From: Kluyvera ascorbata ATCC 33433
Lineage (GTDB): Bacteria; Pseudomonadota; Gammaproteobacteria; Enterobacterales; Enterobacteriaceae
Direction: 5' to 3'
NCBI RefSeq assembly: GCF_000735365.1
Contig: NZ_JMPL01000007.1
Span: forward strand, 21,809 to 85,808
Length of the DNA stretch: 64,000 bases
Shown: positions 54,115 through 64,000 of the stretch, piece after piece
How the letters are laid out: the number at the start of each line of letters is the position of its first letter
Numbering within the stretch: position 1 is the first letter of the stretch
Position numbers and translations under genes: made by a program
Notes under the pieces: model-generated
Databases searched by the model: none
What the model was told of the DNA's origin: nothing
Seen by the model: only the letters and a program-made list of their open reading frames with translations

Positions 54115-55542
54115 TCAGGCTTTACTCAATTCGCCGTCAACCGCTTGCGGCTCTGCGGTTGTCGCTGGTACCCCTGCCTGTTGACGAGCGGAGAGGTCAC
54201 GTTGAATTGCCGCCATTTTCTGGTCGTCGAGCTTATAGAAGCGTGACAACCACCACAGCACCAGGTAAGAGAGTGATGGCCCGAGGGTCAGGAGCCCAAC
54301 GATGCCCATTGTCGCCATCGGCGTTTGTTCACTCACGCCCGCCTGATAGCCAAACAGCCCCAGCGAGAATCCTACCACCGCGCCCGCAACCGCCATCCCC
54401 ATTTTCAGCGCAAACAGGTTGCCAGAATAAGAGAGCCCGGTAATACGGCGACCAAACTTCCACTCGCCGTAGTCGGCGGCGTTGGCCATCATGTTCCACT
54501 TAAAAGGTTGGTACATCTGGTGGAAGAAGCCGACGAGGAAATAGAGCGGGAACACGACCGGCAGCCAGGTCGGCGGTACGAAGAACATCACTACGCCTAC
54601 TGCGACCAGCAGCAGGTTAATGTTTTTAAACAGTGATACTGCGCGATAACGCTTCGCCAGCCATCCCGCGGCGATACTGCCGATAATGGTGCCGACGACG
54701 CTTGTCGAGACAAAGGCCGATTTCATCGCCGTGCCCGCCGCCGACTCCACACCCCCCATCATCAGATAGGTGGCGTAATAGAGCGTGGCTGCACTGCGCA
54801 TCACGCCCGCCATACTGGAGAAGAAGGTAATGATCGCCACGATCCGCCACTGATCGTTTGCTAACAGCGAACGCAGATCTTCACGAATACTGCCCTGCTG
54901 CTCAACCGCAGGCGCCACGCGCTCTTTAGTCGAGAAAAAGCAAAATGCGAGCATCACAATAGCAATCAATCCCATGATGCCCATGGTGGCCTGGAAGCCG
55001 AACTGCTTATCCTCTTTGCCCAGATAATCGACCAGGAACAGCGTCGCAACGGAGACCATCAGCCCGGCAATAGAGGAAATCGTAAAGCGATAGGACTGTG
55101 CCGACAGACGATCTTTTTCATCGCGCGTGATCACCCCACCCAGCGCGCAGTAAGGAATGTTGATAAAGGTGTAACACAGCATCAGCAGGGTATAGGTCAG
55201 GTAGGCGTAAACCAGTTTACCTGATGCGCCGAAAGCCGGCGTGGTAAAGGTCATCACCGCCAACACGGCGTAAGGAATAGCAAACCAGATTAGCCACGGG
55301 CGGAAGTGGCCCCATCGGGTTTTAACCCGGTCGGCGACAATGCCGGTCAGCGGGTCGGTGATAGCATCAAGAACGCGAGTCACCAGAAACATCACCCCAA
55401 CCGCCGCCGCGGAGAGGCCATAAATATCTGTATAAAACCAGGTTAAAAACATCGTTACAGAAGAGTAGACGATACCGCAAGCGGCATCGCCCATGCCATA
55501 TCCCAGCTTTTCTGCGATAGACAATTTGTTGTCATTTGCCAC
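54115..55542 (-). CDS. GPH family glycoside:cation symporter (XynT/YagG-like)
   Basis: 475 residues, twelve hydrophobic segments. Glycoside-pentoside-hexuronide family: KLGYGMGDAACGIVYSSVT start, TRVLDAITDPLTGIVADRVKTRWGHFRPWLIW (split as DAITDPLTG and RWGHFRPW), INIPYCALGG. Neighbouring GH43 gene makes xylosides or xylobiose the likely substrate, as for E. coli YagG. First gene of the two-gene operon; no regulator gene is adjacent. Confidence 0.92.
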   Translation of the reverse strand: MANDNKLSIAEKLGYGMGDAACGIVYSSVTMFLTWFYTDIYGLSAAAVGVMFLVTRVLDAITDPLTGIVADRVKTRWGHFRPWLIWFAIPYAVLAVMTFTTPAFGASGKLVYAYLTYTLLMLCYTFINIPYCALGGVITRDEKDRLSAQSYRFTISSIAGLMVSVATLFLVDYLGKEDKQFGFQATMGIMGLIAIVMLAFCFFSTKERVAPAVEQQGSIREDLRSLLANDQWRIVAIITFFSSMAGVMRSAATLYYATYLMMGGVESAAGTAMKSAFVSTSVVGTIIGSIAAGWLAKRYRAVSLFKNINLLLVAVGVVMFFVPPTWLPVVFPLYFLVGFFHQMYQPFKWNMMANAADYGEWKFGRRITGLSYSGNLFALKMGMAVAGAVVGFSLGLFGYQAGVSEQTPMATMGIVGLLTLGPSLSYLVLWWLSRFYKLDDQKMAAIQRDLSARQQAGVPATTAEPQAVDGELSKA

Positions 55543-55695
55543 GAGAATGTCCTCCGGAATTGAAGAGGCTTCAATGTAGGAGGATGCCTAAGACAATCCT
55601 ATTGTCATTTTTCGTACTGGTATTACGTTTTCTGGCAACTGCAGAAGCTGTCACACAACTGGATGATTTGTCATACCGCTTTCATTTTTGTGACC

Positions 55696-57147
55696 TTAAA
55701 CCAGCCGGAACACAGAGATCGCCGACTTCAGTTCACCGGTATGGTGCTGCTGTTGCTGGGCCACCTGAATCGTCTGCGCCACATGCTGTACGTTCTCCTG
55801 CACGCTGGCATCAATAGTGGCAATGCTGCCTTTCATCTGCAGCACGCTGGTTTTCTGCTGGTCGCTCATTGAGAACAGCACGTCAACGCAGGATTGCAGG
55901 CTGTCGATATTGTGGATAATCGACTCCATCGTTTTCCCCGCCCGTTCAACCTGCTCCGCACCCTGATGGGTGCGCTCGACGGAGGTGGCAATCATCTGGC
56001 GAATATCGCGCGCGGCTTCTTCACAACGTAGCGCCAGCGTACGTACTTCGGCAGCCACCACCGCGAAACCTTTGCCGTGCGCACCCGCCCGCGCGGCCTC
56101 AACGGATGCGTTCAGCGACAGAATGTTGGTCTGGAAGGCAATGCCGTCAATAAGCTCAAGAATACCGTTAATTTTCAGCGACTCATCGTGGATATGTGCC
56201 ATTGAGGCCATCGCCGAGCGAATATTTTCCCCGCCCTCCTGCGCCACGACGCTCGCCTGTTCCGCCAGCGTCCGCGCCTCGCTGGCCTTCTCGCTGGTGA
56301 GCGAGGCCGCCCCGGCGAGCTGTTCCATGGCGCTGGCGGTGACGGCTAACGATCGCGCCTGGTTATCTGTGCGTTCAGAAAGTGCGGTATTGCGCTGGAG
56401 GAGCGTTTGCGAGGCTTCAATCAGCTGCGAAACGTTGCCGCTCACTTGCTCAAGCGTATTACGCATCGCATCCAGCGTCAGGCTAAAGGTGCGGGCAAAC
56501 GGGGAGCTACTGGTTTTGCTGTCGCGCTCAAGGGTCAGATATCCCGTCTCTCGGTTGATAACCGAGGCTAGCTTCGCCACTTCGCTAGCCGAGCGGGCAT
56601 CCTGCTCCATCCGCACCGCCAGCAGCACGAGGAATATCGTCTGCGCAACAACGTATAGTCCATGCATTATCACCATTTCCAACCCGGTATGCATAAAGAC
56701 AGTAATATTAAACAGGCCATACTCTTGCAAATAGTTAAACACCAGATGATGCACGGCAATAACGGCAGCCCCCATAATTAATGGCCGCCAGTCTCGCCAC
56801 GCCAACAATGCGGACAGTAGGACAAATACCGAGAAGTGGTATTCGGTTTCGCCATTTCCAAGCTGAATAAGCAGCGCAGAATAGGCCATCATAATAAACG
56901 CGTACACCAGACGCGTAATGAGCTTGCCGGGAAAAAGTAGCGTCATGAACGTGCCGAGAACCGCAAGCAATGTGGCCACCAGCAGCGCCAGACTGAGGTT
57001 GCCATTCATCGCTCCCACGCCCAACGATACGCCCCACATCACCCAGGCGAGCGCCATCAGCAGCCGGTCGGCTCTACGGCGAATAGAGGATAAAGAGAAC
57101 AGATCCCGAGGCACGCCATCGGCTTGCCATAACGTCATTATTGCCAT
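55696..57147 (-). CDS. methyl-accepting chemotaxis protein without periplasmic sensor domain
   Basis: 483 residues. The first ~190 residues are five or six membrane helices with very short loops and His residues in helix regions (AVHHLVFNYLQ, VFMHTGLEMVIMHG). No periplasmic ligand domain and no clear HAMP are seen. The cytoplasmic signalling domain is complete, with the hairpin tip IDGIAFQTNILSLNASVEAA and KGFAVVAAEVRTLA. It lacks the C-terminal NWETF-type CheR-binding pentapeptide and ends AISVFRLV. It may sense a membrane-related signal. Not present at this site in E. coli K-12. Confidence 0.85.
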   Translation of the reverse strand: MAIMTLWQADGVPRDLFSLSSIRRRADRLLMALAWVMWGVSLGVGAMNGNLSLALLVATLLAVLGTFMTLLFPGKLITRLVYAFIMMAYSALLIQLGNGETEYHFSVFVLLSALLAWRDWRPLIMGAAVIAVHHLVFNYLQEYGLFNITVFMHTGLEMVIMHGLYVVAQTIFLVLLAVRMEQDARSASEVAKLASVINRETGYLTLERDSKTSSSPFARTFSLTLDAMRNTLEQVSGNVSQLIEASQTLLQRNTALSERTDNQARSLAVTASAMEQLAGAASLTSEKASEARTLAEQASVVAQEGGENIRSAMASMAHIHDESLKINGILELIDGIAFQTNILSLNASVEAARAGAHGKGFAVVAAEVRTLALRCEEAARDIRQMIATSVERTHQGAEQVERAGKTMESIIHNIDSLQSCVDVLFSMSDQQKTSVLQMKGSIATIDASVQENVQHVAQTIQVAQQQQHHTGELKSAISVFRLV

Positions 57148-57347
57148 GATATATTCCGCCTGCGCAGGTGTTATTTCACGTCATATTATTGTTAGCGTTC
57201 AGAATTAAGCGTAGAGGGGTTATTTATGGCTAGCCAGCAAGTTGTTAAAAATATATCGCTACTATTAAGCTATGCTTAATAACATTTAACAGAGGGTTGG
57301 AATATATAAGACTTAAGGGAAATATTATATTACTGAGGGAATAATAA

Positions 57348-57372
57348 CGGATGGCGCAGAACGCGCCATCCG
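57348..57372 (-). terminator. hairpin after exbD
   Basis: Perfect 10-bp stem CGGATGGCGC/GCGCCATCCG with a 5-nt loop, six bases after the exbD stop on the minus strand; moderate T content follows. Confidence 0.65.
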
Positions 57373-57378
57373 GGATAC

Positions 57379-57804
57379 TTATTTTTTCGCGACGGTCTCT
57401 TCACCGACCAGGCCAATTTTCAGATAGCCTGCCTGATGCAGAGTATCCATGACCTTCATCATCGTCTCATAGTCCACGGTTTTGTCCGCACGGAAGAAGA
57501 TAGTGGTATCTTTTTTGCCTTCCGTCAGCGCGTCAATTGCCGTCACCATGTTGTCGTCGGTAATCGGATCGTTACCGAGGAACATTGATTTGTCCGCCTT
57601 CACCGACAGATAGACCGGTTTATCCGGGCGAGGCTGCGGTTGGCTAGACGAGGCTGGCAAATTCACTTTGACATCCACGGTGGCCAGTGGAGCGGCAACC
57701 ATGAAGATAATCAGCAGTACCAACATGACATCGATAAACGGCGTCACGTTGATATCATGCATTTCGCCATTATCGTCCAGATTTTCATTAAGACGCATTG
57801 CCAT
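57379..57804 (-). CDS. exbD: TonB energy-transducing protein ExbD
   Basis: Inner-membrane partner of ExbB and TonB that couples proton-motive force to outer-membrane transport. 141 residues as E. coli. A single membrane helix carries the essential D25 (VTPFIDVMLVLLIIF), followed by the periplasmic domain. Six bases after exbB. Confidence 0.97.
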   Translation of the reverse strand: MAMRLNENLDDNGEMHDINVTPFIDVMLVLLIIFMVAAPLATVDVKVNLPASSSQPQPRPDKPVYLSVKADKSMFLGNDPITDDNMVTAIDALTEGKKDTTIFFRADKTVDYETMMKVMDTLHQAGYLKIGLVGEETVAKK

Positions 57805-57810
57805 GGGGCG

Positions 57811-58542
57811 TTAACCTACTCGTAATTTCTGGGCGGTACGCACCGGGTGTACGCCGCTGGCGCTGAGGTCCAGGTCACGGCTTTGCAGCAGCAGAACCTG
57901 CGCCGCAACGTCGCTCAGGTTGGCTTTAAAGCCGCCAATCAGACGCGCGAAGATGTTATAGATAACCACCGCTGGAATCGCAGCGAACAGGCCAATTGCC
58001 GTTGCCAGCAGCGCTTCCGCGATACCAGGAGCGACGACCGCCAGGTTAGTGGTCTGGGTCTGGGCGATACCGATGAAGCTGTTCATGATACCCCATACGG
58101 TACCAAACAGGCCGACGAACGGGGAGATAGCACCGATGGTCGCCAGGAAGCCGTTACCACGGCCCATATGACGACCCACAGCCGCCACACGACGCTCCAG
58201 ACGGAAGCCGGTACGTTCTTTAATACCTTCGTTATCTTCCGAACCCGCAGAGAGCTCCAGTTCGTTCTGCGCTTCGTTGATTAACTGAGTGCTCAGGCTA
58301 CGGGCATCAAAAGCGGCAGCAATTTCATTCGCCTGATTCAGGGAACGTGCATCGCCTAACAGTTTTTGTTCGCGCTTGAGGCGGCGCTTATGGGAGATTA
58401 GCTCTGCACCTTTGCTGAAGAAAATAGCCCAGGTGACGACGGATGCCAGTATCAAGCCAATCATGACCACTTTAACCACGATGTCGGCATGATGATACAT
58501 ACCCCAAACGGAGAGATCCGCCTGCATCAAATTATTACCCAC
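57811..58542 (-). CDS. exbB: TonB energy-transducing protein ExbB
   Basis: Forms the proton-conducting motor with ExbD. 243 residues (E. coli 244). Three membrane helices: about 16-40, 128-155 and 162-195. NEGIKERTGFRLERRVAAVGR and ISPFVGLFGTVWGIMNSF are conserved. A Fur-type site lies 64 bp upstream. Divergent from metC. Confidence 0.97.
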   Translation of the reverse strand: MGNNLMQADLSVWGMYHHADIVVKVVMIGLILASVVTWAIFFSKGAELISHKRRLKREQKLLGDARSLNQANEIAAAFDARSLSTQLINEAQNELELSAGSEDNEGIKERTGFRLERRVAAVGRHMGRGNGFLATIGAISPFVGLFGTVWGIMNSFIGIAQTQTTNLAVVAPGIAEALLATAIGLFAAIPAVVIYNIFARLIGGFKANLSDVAAQVLLLQSRDLDLSASGVHPVRTAQKLRVG

Positions 58543-58605
58543 TGTGTATCTCCAGGACGTAAATCACAAATTCTGGGAACAATAATATCAAAACATCGTC
58601 GAATT

Positions 58606-58624
58606 GATAGTAGTTCTCATTAGT
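58606..58624 (-). promoter_or_regulatory. putative Fur box upstream of exbB
   Basis: The 19 bases fit the Fur consensus (GATAATGATAATCATTATC) at 12 positions, including GATA at the left and TCATTA at the right. Iron control of exbBD by Fur is well known. Confidence 0.5.
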
Positions 58625-58726
58625 ATTTACATATTGACCCAAATCACACTTATTTTCCTTGCGCTTACGCAGTAAAAAAGTTTTCCGCCCGTTTTTTGGC
58701 AAAATTTTCTGCTGTTCGCGCACTAA

Positions 58727-59980
<1,254 letters not shown>

Positions 59981-60227
59981 CATACCTGATGCCCGGCATC
60001 TTCTGCTGTCGGGCGGGTTAGCAATGTTTTTGATGCGTCGGTCAGACGCGTCACCGATGTTGAGAACAGTCGGTCCCCGAAGTGATAGATCACCGTCGGC
60101 GTAAACCGTTTCCGCGTTGTTGTCAGCAAATCAGGACAGCGCGGCTTCAGTAGTTGCGCACGCGATCAAGGTGTTCTTAATCTTTCGGGCGTACAATAAG
60201 CGAAAACGCTGTTCCACAGGAATGTTC

Positions 60228-60887
60228 ATGGTCGTTATTCAAGATATTGTCGCCGCGCTTTGGCAGCACGATTTTGCTGCTCTGGCGAATCCGCACGTCG
60301 TGGGGATCGTTTATCTGGTCATGTTTGCCACACTTTTTCTGGAAAATGGCCTGCTTCCCGCTTCATTCTTACCCGGCGATAGCCTCCTGCTATTGGCGGG
60401 CGCGCTCATTGCGAAGGGCGTGATGGGCTACGTCCCCACTATTGCTATTCTGACTGCCGCGGCGAGCCTTGGCTGCTGGTTGAGCTATGTTCAGGGCCGT
60501 TGGTTGGGCAATACCCGCGTGGTGAAAGGCTGGCTGGCGCAGTTGCCGGATAAATACCATCAGCGGGCTACCTGCATGTTTGACCGTCACGGTCTGCTGG
60601 CGCTGCTGGCGGGGCGTTTCCTGGCGTTTGTGCGTACCCTGCTGCCAACCATGGCGGGTATCTCCGGCCTGTCGAATCGCCGCTTCCAGGTGTTCAACTG
60701 GCTGAGCGCACTGCTGTGGGTGGGCGTAGTGACGAGCTTAGGCTATGCCATCAGCATGATTCCGTTTGTGAAACGTCATGAAGATCAGGTGATGACCTTC
60801 CTGATGGTTCTACCGATTGTCCTGCTGGTCGCCGGGCTTCTGGGCACGGTGATTGTGGTGATTAAGAAGAAGTATTGCGACGCATAA
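60228..60887 (+). CDS. yghB: DedA family inner membrane protein YghB
   Basis: 219 residues as E. coli YghB. DedA/SNARE-associated family, membrane lipid carrier-type protein needed with YqjA for normal division and envelope homeostasis. Motifs: [22 protein letters not shown] with the key acidic residues, and [14 protein letters not shown] with the conserved arginine. ATG 60228 has AGGA six bases upstream; ATG 60222 is possible. Confidence 0.95.
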   Translation: MVVIQDIVAALWQHDFAALANPHVVGIVYLVMFATLFLENGLLPASFLPGDSLLLLAGALIAKGVMGYVPTIAILTAAASLGCWLSYVQGRWLGNTRVVKGWLAQLPDKYHQRATCMFDRHGLLALLAGRFLAFVRTLLPTMAGISGLSNRRFQVFNWLSALLWVGVVTSLGYAISMIPFVKRHEDQVMTFLMVLPIVLLVAGLLGTVIVVIKKKYCDA

Positions 60888-60892
60888 TATCT

Positions 60893-60927
60893 CGTAGCCC
60901 AGCCAAGCGCAGCGACGCCGGGCTACG
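60893..60927. repeat. GTAGCCCGG-type palindrome after yghB
   Basis: CGTAGCCCAGCCAAGCGC...CGCCGGGCTACG, a single GC-rich inverted repeat between the convergent ends of yghB and yqhC; related to those at 12167, 18269 and 45330. Confidence 0.7.
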
Positions 60928-60929
60928 AA

Positions 60930-61823
60930 TTACATTCCCCGCAGTCGCGCGGCATCCTCTCCCGGCGTCATGCCGAAATAACGCTTAAACTCACGGCTGA
61001 ACTGCGAAGCGCTTTCGTATCCAACCTGCATCGCCGCGGCGCTGGCCTTCAGCCCGTCATGCACCATCATCATCCGCGCTTTGTGCAGACGGTAGCTCTT
61101 CAGGTACTGCAACGGCGACGTGCTGGTCACCGACTTAAAGTTATGGTGAAACGCCGACAGGCTCATATTGGCCTCGGCGGCGAGCTGGTCCACGCTTAAG
61201 GCTTCTGTGTACTGGCTTTCAATGCGTTTGAGCACCCGGCTAATCTGGCTGAAATGGGTCTGGCGGCTGACCAGCGCCATCAGCGCGCCGCCGCGTGGTC
61301 CGGTCAGCACGTGGTAGAGCATTTCACGAATAATCTGTTTTCCCAGAATACGAGCGTCCAGCGGGCGTTCCATCACATCCAGCAGGCGTTCGGAGGCACA
61401 GAGAATCTCTTCTGAGAGCGTCGCCGAGTTGATGCCGCTTTCTGCCATCGATGAAGGATGAAACAGCGGGTCTTCACCGATATCCATCAGCAGCTCTTGC
61501 AGTTGTAGAATATCGACATCAAGCCGTAATCCTGCCAGCGGCGCGTCCTCAGTCGCAAAAGTTTCACATTCGAAGGGTAAAGGTACCGTCAGCAGCAGAT
61601 ATTCGTTGGCATCGTAGCGGAAGGTACGCTCGTTGATATAACCAATCTTATAGCCGGAAAAGAGAAACACGATGCCCGGTCGGTACATCACCGGAGTGCG
61701 CCCGCTTGGCTGAGTGCCATAGATAAGCTGAATATCCGGCAGCAGGGCTCGCAGATTTTGTTCGTTACTTTTCAGCTGCTTAATTTTATCTGTCAGCAGC
61801 AAACAGATCTCTTCACGGTTCAT
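60930..61823 (-). CDS. yqhC: AraC-family regulator YqhC
   Basis: Activator of yqhD-dkgA in response to reactive aldehydes in E. coli. 297 residues. An AraC N-terminal cupin-like domain ([21 protein letters not shown], about 50-160) and a C-terminal double helix-turn-helix (about 195-295: [20 protein letters not shown] and [22 protein letters not shown]). ATG 61823; a TTG just before is open. Divergent from yqhD, 197 bp between starts. Confidence 0.95.
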   Translation of the reverse strand: MNREEICLLLTDKIKQLKSNEQNLRALLPDIQLIYGTQPSGRTPVMYRPGIVFLFSGYKIGYINERTFRYDANEYLLLTVPLPFECETFATEDAPLAGLRLDVDILQLQELLMDIGEDPLFHPSSMAESGINSATLSEEILCASERLLDVMERPLDARILGKQIIREMLYHVLTGPRGGALMALVSRQTHFSQISRVLKRIESQYTEALSVDQLAAEANMSLSAFHHNFKSVTSTSPLQYLKSYRLHKARMMMVHDGLKASAAAMQVGYESASQFSREFKRYFGMTPGEDAARLRGM

Positions 61824-62020
61824 CAACGGAGGCTCCTGATACCTTTTCCGACGCTGCCATTGTGGCGTTGTTTAACGTATTTCTCCAGAGCTATGGAGAA
61901 ATGGGCAAGACAATCGCAGGAATGTGCATTGAGAGGTACGACAACGAAGACCACAATGATGTCATTCGGCGATGACCCCTCACCGCCCTCTTTTTCCACC
62001 CACCATATAGGGAACGAGCA

Positions 62021-63184
62021 ATGTTTAATTTTGATCTTCATACCCCGACCCGCATTCTGTTCGGTAAAGGCGCTATCGAAAACCTGCGCGCTCAGATCCC
62101 CGCTGACGCTCGCGTGCTGATTACCTACGGCGGCGGCAGCGTGAAAAAAACCGGCGTGCTCGACCAGGTGCTGAGCGCACTGCAAGGTCTGGACGTGCTG
62201 GAGTTCGGCGGGATTGAGCCAAACCCATCTTACGAGACGTTGATGAACGCAGTGAAAATTGCCCGCGAAGAGAAAGTCACCTTCCTGCTGGCCGTTGGCG
62301 GCGGTTCCGTACTGGACGGCACCAAGTTTATCGCCGCTGCTGCGCATTACGATGCCAACATCGACCCGTGGGAAATTCTGGAAACCTACGGCAGCAACGT
62401 CAACAGCGCGATCCCAATGGGTTCCGTACTGACGCTGCCAGCGACCGGTTCCGAGTCCAACAAAGGTGCCGTTATCTCCCGTAAAACGACCGGTGACAAG
62501 CGCGCCTTTATGTCTCCACACGTGCAGCCGCTGTTTGCGATTCTGGACCCGGTTTACACCTACACCCTGCCTCCACGTCAGGTCGCTAACGGCGTAGTAG
62601 ATGCGTTCGTTCATACCGTAGAGCAGTACGTAACTTACCCGGTTGATGGCAAAATTCAGGATCGTTTCGCGGAAGGCATTCTGCTGACCCTGGTTGAAGA
62701 TGGCCCGAAAGCGCTGCGGGAACCAGAAAACTATGCCGTACGCGCCAACATCATGTGGGCAGCCACTCAGGCACTGAACGGCCTGATTGGCGCTGGCGTA
62801 CCGCAGGACTGGGCAACCCATATGCTGGGTCACGAACTGACCGCGATGCACGGTCTGGATCACGCGCAGACGCTGGCTATCGTACTGCCTGCCCTGTGGA
62901 ATGAAAAACGCGATACCAAACGCGCCAAACTGCTGCAGTACGCAGAGCGCGTATGGAACATCACCGAAGGTTCTGACGATGCGCGTATCGACGCCGCTAT
63001 CGCCGCGACCCGCAGCTTCTTCGAACAAATGGGCGTGCCAACTCGCCTGTCCGACTACGGTCTGGACGGCAGCTCTATCCCTGCGCTGCTGAAAAAACTC
63101 GAAGAGCACGGCATGACTAAACTCGGTGAAAATCAGGATATTACCCTGGACGTGAGCCGCCGTATTTACGAAGCTGCACGCTAA
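62021..63184 (+). CDS. yqhD: NADPH-dependent aldehyde reductase YqhD
   Basis: Zinc-type iron-family alcohol dehydrogenase that reduces short aldehydes, including lipid-peroxidation and furan aldehydes. 387 residues as E. coli. GGGSVKKTG and GGGSVLDGTKFIAAA bind NADPH; metal ligands lie in the DAFVHTVEQY and GHELTAMHGLDHAQTLA segments. Probably one transcript with dkgA. Confidence 0.97.
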   Translation: MFNFDLHTPTRILFGKGAIENLRAQIPADARVLITYGGGSVKKTGVLDQVLSALQGLDVLEFGGIEPNPSYETLMNAVKIAREEKVTFLLAVGGGSVLDGTKFIAAAAHYDANIDPWEILETYGSNVNSAIPMGSVLTLPATGSESNKGAVISRKTTGDKRAFMSPHVQPLFAILDPVYTYTLPPRQVANGVVDAFVHTVEQYVTYPVDGKIQDRFAEGILLTLVEDGPKALREPENYAVRANIMWAATQALNGLIGAGVPQDWATHMLGHELTAMHGLDHAQTLAIVLPALWNEKRDTKRAKLLQYAERVWNITEGSDDARIDAAIAATRSFFEQMGVPTRLSDYGLDGSSIPALLKKLEEHGMTKLGENQDITLDVSRRIYEAAR

Positions 63185-63243
63185 GAGCTTCTCGCTTTAC
63201 CTTTCGTTTTTGCATATTTCGACCAGACTTAATCTTACAAACC

Positions 63244-63266
63244 TTATCGGGGCATTGCCCCGATAA
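63244..63266 (+). terminator. hairpin between yqhD and dkgA
   Basis: Perfect 10-bp stem TTATCGGGGC/GCCCCGATAA with an ATT loop; no T-tract, so more likely an intercistronic mRNA stabiliser or attenuator. Confidence 0.5.
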
Positions 63267-63287
63267 GCTCGTAAAAAGGAGAAATGC

Positions 63288-64000
63288 ATGACACATCCAA
63301 CCGTGATTAAACTGCACGATGGCAATGTAATGCCGCAGCTCGGCCTCGGAGTATGGCAGGCCACGAATGAGGAAGTCGTCACCGCGATCCATAAAGCGCT
63401 CGAGGTGGGCTACCGTTCCATTGATACCGCCGCCGCTTACAAAAATGAGTCGGGAGTCGGTAAAGCAATTAAGAGCGCGGGCGTTGCTCGTGAGGATCTG
63501 TTCATCACCACCAAGCTGTGGAATGACTCCCATCTCCGCGCGGCGGATGCCCTGCAGGAGAGCCTGGAGCACCTGCAGTTGGACTATCTCGACCTGTACC
63601 TGATCCACTGGCCGGTTCCTGCAACCGACCACTATATCGATGCGTGGAAGAACCTGATTGAACTGCAAAAACAGGGGCTGATTAAGAGCATCGGCGTGTG
63701 TAACTTCCAGGTGCCTCACCTGCAGCGGCTGATTGATGAAACCGGCGTTGCGCCGGTTATCAACCAGATTGAGCTGCATCCGCTGATGCAGCAGCGTCAG
63801 CTGAATGCCTGGAACGCCACGCACAAAATCCAGACCGAGTCCTGGAGTCCGCTGGCACAGGGCGGTGAAGGGGTGTTTGACCAGAAGGTTATCCGTACTC
63901 TGGCGGATAAATATGGCAAGACCCCCGCGCAAATCGTGATTCGCTGGCACCTCGACAGCGGCCTGGTGGTTATTCCGAAATCGGTCACGCCGTCACGCAT
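63288..64000 (+). CDS. dkgA: 2,5-diketo-D-gluconate reductase A, 5' part
   Basis: NADPH-dependent aldo-keto reductase that also reduces methylglyoxal. Starts MTHPTVIKL behind AGGAG and runs off the window after 237 codons (E. coli DkgA has 275). Catalytic residues: D and Y in SIDTAAAYKNE, K in TTKLWND, H in YLIHWPVPA; NADPH-binding VVIPKSVTPSRI is the last visible stretch. Confidence 0.96.
   Translation, partial: MTHPTVIKLHDGNVMPQLGLGVWQATNEEVVTAIHKALEVGYRSIDTAAAYKNESGVGKAIKSAGVAREDLFITTKLWNDSHLRAADALQESLEHLQLDYLDLYLIHWPVPATDHYIDAWKNLIELQKQGLIKSIGVCNFQVPHLQRLIDETGVAPVINQIELHPLMQQRQLNAWNATHKIQTESWSPLAQGGEGVFDQKVIRTLADKYGKTPAQIVIRWHLDSGLVVIPKSVTPSR

Noticed and set aside
61823-63109. 428-codon open frame antisense to yqhD
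   Set aside because: It is the mirror of a well-conserved gene with strong codon bias; composition (Gln/Val/Gly/His-rich, low Lys) is typical of a shadow frame, and no ribosome site fits.

Overview
The window is chromosomal DNA of a member of the Enterobacteriaceae. Most genes and their order match the Escherichia coli K-12 segment from metK to dkgA: metK, galP, sprT, endA, rsmE, gshB, yqgE, ruvX, yggR/S/T/U, rdgB, hemW, yggM, yggL, trmB, mutY, yggX, mltC, nupG, speC, yqgA, pheV, gss, yghU, yghW, yghZ, yqhA, exbBD, metC, yghB, yqhC, yqhD, dkgA. The accessory content (an anaerobic citrate locus behind nupG, a type 1 fim operon behind tRNA-Phe, a xylosidase/transporter pair) points away from E. 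coli itself and towards the Enterobacter/Lelliottia/Leclercia/Klebsiella side of the family. The genus cannot be fixed from the sequence alone.

Layout. (1) 1-6600: backbone housekeeping genes: S-adenosylmethionine synthesis, galactose uptake under two GalR/GalS-type operators and a CRP site, endonuclease I, 16S rRNA methylation, glutathione synthesis. (2) 6678-7854: an inserted orphan CsgD-like regulator with a 520-bp AT-rich upstream region. (3) 7855-18255: backbone yggR to nupG, with two REP-type repeat islands. (4) 18380-28351: a citrate fermentation locus: an eight-gene minus-strand operon (2HCT transporter, FAH-family enzyme, citC, D, E, F, X, G) facing a citAB-type two-component system. 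(5) 28381-31823: constitutive ornithine decarboxylase, yqgA and tRNA-Phe. (6) 31906-39172: complete fimAICDFGH operon with a LuxR-type regulator upstream and no fimB/fimE recombinase in view. (7) 39753-44050: small accessory island: deoxynucleoside kinase, a 57-codon Cys-rich ORF, a YeaR-like cupin behind an NsrR-type operator, a YdeP-like molybdoenzyme, and two very small ORFs. (8) 44095-51074: aminotransferase, glutathionylspermidine synthetase/amidase, DsbA-like CxxS protein, YghU, YghW, YghZ, YqhA. (9) 51145-57147: three unrecognised genes, GH43 xylosidase plus GPH transporter, and a chemoreceptor without a periplasmic domain. (10) 57379-64000: exbDB, metC, yghB, yqhC, yqhD and the 5' part of dkgA.

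How the genes work together. Citrate sensed by CitA/CitB would switch on uptake (2HCT carrier), ligation and maturation of citrate lyase (CitC, CitX, CitG) and cleavage to acetate and oxaloacetate (CitDEF). No Na+-pumping oxaloacetate decarboxylase (oadGAB) is present, and the FAH-family gene in the operon is the obvious candidate to handle oxaloacetate. The fim operon encodes a full chaperone-usher pilus with a mannose-type adhesin that carries a changed tyrosine gate. The gss/yghU/DsbA-like cluster groups glutathione-linked redox functions. exbBD provides proton-motive energy to TonB, and YqhC/YqhD/DkgA form an aldehyde-detoxification unit.

All calls rest on reading translated sequence and remembered family features. 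No database search was run.
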